Positions 60,160-64,000 of a stretch of DNA of 64,000 nucleotides are shown here, piece by piece (within the stretch, counting starts at the first letter, position 1; each line of letters begins with the position of its first letter). A program made the translations under genes and the position numbers. The notes beneath the pieces are model-generated. The model was given only the letters and a program-made list of their open reading frames with translations, searched no databases and was not told the DNA's origin. Source of the stretch: an uncultured Bacilli bacterium (GTDB taxonomy: Bacteria; Bacillota_I; Bacilli_A; RF39; UBA660); contig CAKOMY010000002.1 in assembly GCA_934096815.1 (NCBI GenBank), positions 204,402 to 268,401 of the forward strand, given 5' to 3'.

Positions 60160-61473
60160 ATGAATAATAAAGAAGAACAAATAAAAGTGTATGTTATGAT
60201 AGGAACAATAATAATGCTCCTAGTGATATTTTCAGGAATAACATATGCTTTTTTTAGTGCTAGCAATAATAAAGGAAGTACATCAGTGGTAGAAGTAAAA
60301 AGTGGTAAAATGACAATAAGTTATGCAGATGGTAAAAGTAGTTTATTAGTATCAAAAGATATTCAACCAAGTAGTAAGATAATAATAGATAAAACATTTA
60401 CATTAACAGGAACAAATACAACTAGTGGACTTGCCATGCCATATAAAGTAGGACTAAAGTATAAATCAACTTTTTCAGATGGACAATTACATTATTATTT
60501 AAAGAGAATTAATCAAAATGCAAATATCACAAGTAATTTAATTGGAACAGCAAATCAAACAATTCCAGGAAATACTACGGAAACAGGATATACTAGTGGA
60601 ACGATTAAAAAAGGTAGTAAATATTTAGATTTAATAAATGGTGAATTTAAAGCAAACACTAGTAATCAAACTATAACGTTTAATTTAAAAATCCAATTTC
60701 CTGATACCGGCGAAAACCAAGATAGTGAAAAAGGGGCTACATTTAATGGATTTTTAGAAATTAACCGAGAAACTCCAATTCCAACCACATTTTCGGATGA
60801 TTCTTGGGGAACAATTGCCACAGTGGTTAAAGCTGGAGAAGGTGATGCTTATCCAGTTGGATCTCAAAAAGAAGTAACAATTAATAATAAAAAATATACT
60901 TTGAGGGTTGCAAATAACACAACGCCAGCAGAATGTAGCAATACAAATTTTTCAAAAACAGCTTGTGGTTTTGTGGTAGAATTTACGGATATAGTAGAAT
61001 TAAAGGAGATAAATAGTACGGAAACTAATGTAGGAGGATGGGAAAAATCAGAAATAAGAACGTATTTAAATAATTCTTTCTTTTTAAAGTTACCAAAAAA
61101 TTTACAAGATGCTATTATTTCAACAAAAGTTATTTCAGGATATGGTTCAAACGATACTACAAATTTTACAACTAATGATAAAATATATTTATTAAGTGCT
61201 AGAGAAATACTAACAGATGGTAAAACTAATTATGTTTCCTCTACAGATAGTGCATATAATTTAAGCAGACAATTAGATTATTATTCTATAAATAAGGTGA
61301 CAACTGAAAATTTTAGTTTATTAATAAAAAAATATGATGGAATAAATAATATTTGGTGGTTACGTAATACAACTAATAGTACTTTCATGTATATTAATAC
61401 TTCTGGTGATTGGTATAGAAGTTTAAGTCCAAATACAAAGCAAGGAATATCTCCTGCATTTAGAATTGGGTAA
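60160..61473 (+). CDS. Exported surface protein, paralog of the 20-kb gene with another C-terminal domain
   Basis: 437 residues. The signal anchor (about 8-29, GITYAFFSASNNKGSTS) and the beta-rich domain to about 205 closely match the protein at 20158 (DKTFTLTGTNTTSGL, NQTIPGNTTETGYT, FKANTSNQTITFNLKIQFPD). From about 210 the sequence differs: a DUF6273-type module with DSWGTIATVVKAG, EFTDIVELKEIN, WEKSEIRTYLNN and WWLRNTT...GISPAFRIG. A common secretion/display module is thus joined to different binding-type ends, under a nearly identical promoter. Confidence 0.72.
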   Translation: MNNKEEQIKVYVMIGTIIMLLVIFSGITYAFFSASNNKGSTSVVEVKSGKMTISYADGKSSLLVSKDIQPSSKIIIDKTFTLTGTNTTSGLAMPYKVGLKYKSTFSDGQLHYYLKRINQNANITSNLIGTANQTIPGNTTETGYTSGTIKKGSKYLDLINGEFKANTSNQTITFNLKIQFPDTGENQDSEKGATFNGFLEINRETPIPTTFSDDSWGTIATVVKAGEGDAYPVGSQKEVTINNKKYTLRVANNTTPAECSNTNFSKTACGFVVEFTDIVELKEINSTETNVGGWEKSEIRTYLNNSFFLKLPKNLQDAIISTKVISGYGSNDTTNFTTNDKIYLLSAREILTDGKTNYVSSTDSAYNLSRQLDYYSINKVTTENFSLLIKKYDGINNIWWLRNTTNSTFMYINTSGDWYRSLSPNTKQGISPAFRIG

Positions 61474-61482
61474 TTTATAGTT

Positions 61483-61515
61483 ATAGATCTAAATAGTAAA
61501 TATTTAGATCTTTTA
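61483..61515 (+). terminator. Terminator after the 60-kb surface gene
   Basis: AGATCTAAATA, gtaaa, TATTTAGATCT, TTTAG. Confidence 0.85.
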
Positions 61516-61642
61516 GTAAGTTAAAAATAAGAAAAAATATGATATTTAACATTTTAATTTACATAAATTACTTAAAAATACTATTAATAAAAAATATCCG
61601 TGATATAATAAAGATGATATTTATGATATCAAAAGGTGATAC

Positions 61643-62020
61643 ATGGAAGAAAAAATACGATATATATAGTTTTATATAAATAAAAATGTTTATGAAAATA
61701 AGAAGTAATTAAAAATAAAATAGAATATTAAGAAACTATTATTTTCTTAAAGAAACTAATATAATAAATAATAATATATTGGATGAAGAAATAATAGATT
61801 GTATAATTGATAAATAGTTAATTTATATAAATATGTGATAAATGAAAATAAAAAAGTTATTTGTTTTCAATTTTGATTAACTATTATGAGAATATAATTT
61901 TGGATTATGTGTTAGATATATTAGTGTTTTCTATAATTTTTTTGTTCAAGAAAAAGAAGATTTATTATTAAATAAATTTATTTGATGATAAAAGAGTTAC
62001 AAAATTAAAAAAATATTATA
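61643..62020 (+). pseudogene. Heavily decayed gene remnant
   Basis: Starts MEEKIRYI behind AAAGGTGATAC, with a TATAAT upstream near 61604. Stops occur at once (TAG 61667), and stretches such as FYINKNVYENKK, KETNIINNNILDEEIIDCII and VQEKEDLLLNKFI are spread over all frames. At least four lesions. Source family not recognised. The rest of the 555-base gap holds only the terminator above. Confidence 0.45.
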
Positions 62021-62042
62021 TAATGATTTGGGTGTGAGAAGT

Positions 62043-63281
62043 ATGATAATTATCGTAAAAACAATTTATTACATATTATTCTATATTACACTAATTTATG
62101 GTTTATATTTTGCCGTAAGTGGGTTTTTAGGAATAATTAAAAAGAGTAAAGTTAATTTTAAAAAGAGTAGAAAGAAAAGTTTTTTTGCAATTATAGTTGC
62201 TGCTAGGAATGAAGAACAGGTTATTGGTAATTTAATAGAAAGTTTAAAGCAATTAGATTATCCGAAGGATAAGTATGGAATTTTTGTTGTTCCTAATAAT
62301 TGTACAGATAATACTGCTAAGGCGGCTCTTGATGCTGGAGCAACAGTAATAGAATGTAATAAGCCTACTAAGACTAAGGGTGATGTTTTAAAAGTTGCGT
62401 TTGATAAATTAAAAGATAATAAAGAAATTGATGCATATGTTATATTTGATGCTGATAATTTAGTTCATAAAGATTTCTTAAAACATATGAATGATTGTTA
62501 TAATTCTGGGTATAAAGTAGCAGAAGGATATCGTGATAGTAAAAATCCAAAAGATAACTGGATTAGTGGTAGTTACACAATATTTTATTTATTTCAAAAT
62601 ATTTTCTTTAATCAGTCAAGGATGGCATTTGATTCTTCAGCATCAATTAATGGTACTGGATTCATGATTAGTAAGGATATTATTGACCGTGATGGATTTG
62701 AAACATATACTTTAACAGAAGATGTAGAGTTTACTGGACAGTGTGCTTTAAAAAATGAACAAATTGCGTTTGTAGAAGAAGCTATAACTTATGATGAATA
62801 TCCAATTAATTTTGGCGCATCATGGAAGCAAAGAAAAAGATGGAGTGCTGGTATTATTCAGTGTATGAATAGATATAGTGCTAAATTATTTAAAAACTTT
62901 CTTAAAACAGGAAGACTTGCAAGTTTAGATATGTCCTTAGTATATTTAGGCCCACTAATGCAAGTTATTTCATTCTTTAACCTTGTATTACTTTTAATAT
63001 TTAAAATAGTTGGAATACAGTTACATGATATATTTTCATATTTTTTTGCCACTAATATTGTGTTTTTCTGTGTTTTACTTGCAATGGGGATTGCTATAGA
63101 AATATTCGCATTACTATATAAGAAAAAAGACCTTAAGGGAATGACAGCAACAATTATATTGTTTTCTATATTTTTATTAAGCTGGATTCCAATAAATATT
63201 TCAGTATTTGTTAAAAAATACAATAAGTGGGAAGCAATAAAGCATACTAGAAGCATTAAAATAGATGAGTTAAAAAAATAA
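62043..63281 (+). CDS. Family 2 glycosyltransferase, membrane-bound
   Basis: 412 residues. One N-terminal helix, then a GT-A domain (FFAIIVAARNEEQVIGNLIE, YVIFDADNLV with the D-x-D, LTEDVEFTGQ and the QRKRW motif, here SWKQRKRWSAG). Three C-terminal helices follow. This is the processive type seen in hyaluronan, cellulose and poly-N-acetylglucosamine synthases. It probably makes or extends a surface polysaccharide; substrate unknown. Start ATG 62043 chosen with GGGTGTGAG upstream. Confidence 0.85.
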   Translation: MIIIVKTIYYILFYITLIYGLYFAVSGFLGIIKKSKVNFKKSRKKSFFAIIVAARNEEQVIGNLIESLKQLDYPKDKYGIFVVPNNCTDNTAKAALDAGATVIECNKPTKTKGDVLKVAFDKLKDNKEIDAYVIFDADNLVHKDFLKHMNDCYNSGYKVAEGYRDSKNPKDNWISGSYTIFYLFQNIFFNQSRMAFDSSASINGTGFMISKDIIDRDGFETYTLTEDVEFTGQCALKNEQIAFVEEAITYDEYPINFGASWKQRKRWSAGIIQCMNRYSAKLFKNFLKTGRLASLDMSLVYLGPLMQVISFFNLVLLLIFKIVGIQLHDIFSYFFATNIVFFCVLLAMGIAIEIFALLYKKKDLKGMTATIILFSIFLLSWIPINISVFVKKYNKWEAIKHTRSIKIDELKK

Positions 63282-63286
63282 TTAAT

Positions 63287-63320
63287 TGCCTATTAACATT
63301 AAATTTGTTAATAGGTTTAT
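63287..63320 (+). terminator. Terminator after the glycosyltransferase
   Basis: CCTATTAAC, attaaattt, GTTAATAGG, TTTATT. Confidence 0.7.
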
Positions 63321-63381
63321 TACATAAAATTTACATATATTTTTTGTCATTTTATGGTAATATTAATTTGTAGGAGTAGGT

Positions 63382-63837
63382 ATGAAAGAATTATATAGTG
63401 AAGAAATAATTGAAGTTATAAATAATGAAATAGAAATATTAGTTAATAGAATACGCAGTATGCATAGTGTTGTAGTTAATCAAGATGAATTTTTGGAACA
63501 TTTAGCTAAAAGAAAGGAACAATTAGCCTTTATAGTAAATAATTTTGAAGAATATATGGATTTTGTTGGAGATCGTTTATCAAGAAAATTAGTGGTTAAG
63601 CCTATGAAAAAAAAGTCAATTTCAATTGAAATGGCTGCGGTTGATGTTTTGCTTGGAAAAAGAATAAATGATGCATTAAATGATAAAAACATTTCAACAA
63701 GAGATGCAGTTAAAATTTCTTATTTTGGCGACAGAGCTTATAGATTAAATTGGTTACTATCACATATAGATATTGATAATACATTAGCAGAGTTTACAGA
63801 ACAATTATCTCAAAAATCTAGCTTATCAATTAAATAA
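63382..63837 (+). CDS. Hypothetical helical protein
   Basis: 151 residues, helical (EIIEVINNEIEILVNRIRSM), with a conserved-looking middle (EMAAVDVLLGKRINDALNDK) and an SYFGDRAYRLNWLLSH segment. No membrane helix or signal. It has its own ribosome site (AGGAGTAGG) and stands before a prepilin-like gene. Not recognised. Confidence 0.5.
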   Translation: MKELYSEEIIEVINNEIEILVNRIRSMHSVVVNQDEFLEHLAKRKEQLAFIVNNFEEYMDFVGDRLSRKLVVKPMKKKSISIEMAAVDVLLGKRINDALNDKNISTRDAVKISYFGDRAYRLNWLLSHIDIDNTLAEFTEQLSQKSSLSIK

Positions 63838-63845
63838 TTATGGCA

Positions 63846-63876
63846 AAGCAAGAATTTATTTGTTCTTGTTTTTATT
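63846..63876 (+). terminator. Terminator before the prepilin-like gene
   Basis: CAAGAA, tttattt, gTTCTTG, TTTTTATTTT. Confidence 0.7.
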
Positions 63877-63922
63877 TTGAGATTTTTGTTATAATATGAT
63901 TATAAGATAAGGAAGATTTGTT

Positions 63923-64000
63923 ATGAATAAAAAAGGATTTACGTTAGTAGAAATAATAGTGTCAGTAGGACTTCTTGCTTTGATAGGAGTAGCAGTAGGA
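63923..64000 (+). CDS. Prepilin-like protein (partial, N-terminus)
   Basis: 26 codons before the right edge. MNKKGFTLVEIIVSVGLLAL carries the prepilin peptidase site (G before FTLVE) and the hydrophobic helix of type IV pilins and ComG-type pseudopilins. TATAAT at about 63892 and AGGAAG upstream. Whether it belongs to a competence or pilus operon cannot be seen. Confidence 0.85.
   Translation, partial: MNKKGFTLVEIIVSVGLLALIGVAVG

Noticed and set aside
1..64000. Mycoplasma-type genetic code (TGA as Trp), suggested by the very AT-rich composition
   Set aside because: Several genes end cleanly at TGA with overlapping starts (exporter at 3902, rimM at 58987, VanZ-like at 24476) and Trp is encoded by TGG throughout.

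Overview
The window is very AT-rich with a strong bias to A/T-ending codons, uses TAA, TAG and TGA as stops (so the standard bacterial code, not the mycoplasma code), and carries Bacillota marker sets: a PolC-type polymerase, SepF, a DivIVA-like protein, recU next to a class A penicillin-binding protein, era-yqzL-recO, and an ireB-ruvX-DUF1292-mltG-yrrM-U32-U32-greA cluster. Sporulation genes (spoIIIAH start, sigK, yqfC, yqfD) show that it comes from a spore former or a recent descendant of one. An uncultured, probably gut-associated low-GC Bacilli or Clostridia relative fits best; I cannot place it further from sequence alone.

Layout. 0-1.9 kb: start of spoIIIAH (minus), an Rpn/PD-(D/E)XK nuclease gene and two copies of a leader, each holding a 19-codon hydrophobic ORF. 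1.9-4.2 kb: a C39-peptidase ABC exporter followed by two overlapping double-glycine peptides, a probable two-peptide bacteriocin. 4.2-12.7 kb: cca, dnaD, nth, then ponA-recU (minus), engB and a leucine-rich-repeat protein. 12.8-20 kb: tRNA-Arg, sepF, divIVA-like, sigK, a decayed type III toxin-antitoxin (ToxIN-like) locus, and polC. 20-22.5 kb: surface or exported proteins. 22.5-28.9 kb: yqfC-yqfD-vanZ-like-ybeY-dgkA (broken)-cdd-cdd-like-era-unknown-yqzL-recO. 28.9-35.4 kb: two glycine-rich ALK/LTK-like secreted proteins, hemW, a cohesin/cadherin-like anchored protein and a GDPD. 35.5-47.8 kb: the ireB-to-greA housekeeping cluster, interrupted and flanked by five copies of a coiled-coil/two-helix membrane protein family. 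47.8-55.1 kb: an accessory island with two near-identical type I toxin-antitoxin modules in a direct repeat of about 560 bp, a frameshifted transposase, small unknown genes and three tandem DUF6273-like paralogs. 55.2-60 kb: der, a YgjP-like metallopeptidase, an rRNA methyltransferase, an inactive GDPD-like protein, rimM, trmD. 60-64 kb: a second exported protein with the same promoter as the 20-kb gene, a gene graveyard, a glycosyltransferase and the start of a prepilin-like gene.

The most notable items are: the two-peptide bacteriocin locus at 3895-4178; the twin type I toxin modules at 47873-48205 and 51012-51345; the G7 tracts placed inside the -35/-10 spacers of two surface-protein promoters (20105-20111 and 60113-60119), a classic contingency-locus design; a variable patch with foreign-looking codon use inside several DUF6273/lectin-like proteins; the five-copy LNETT coiled-coil family, whose C-terminal codons also form a transcription terminator; and the conserved 19-residue ORF coupled to an Rpn-type gene whose start lies behind an A8 tract.
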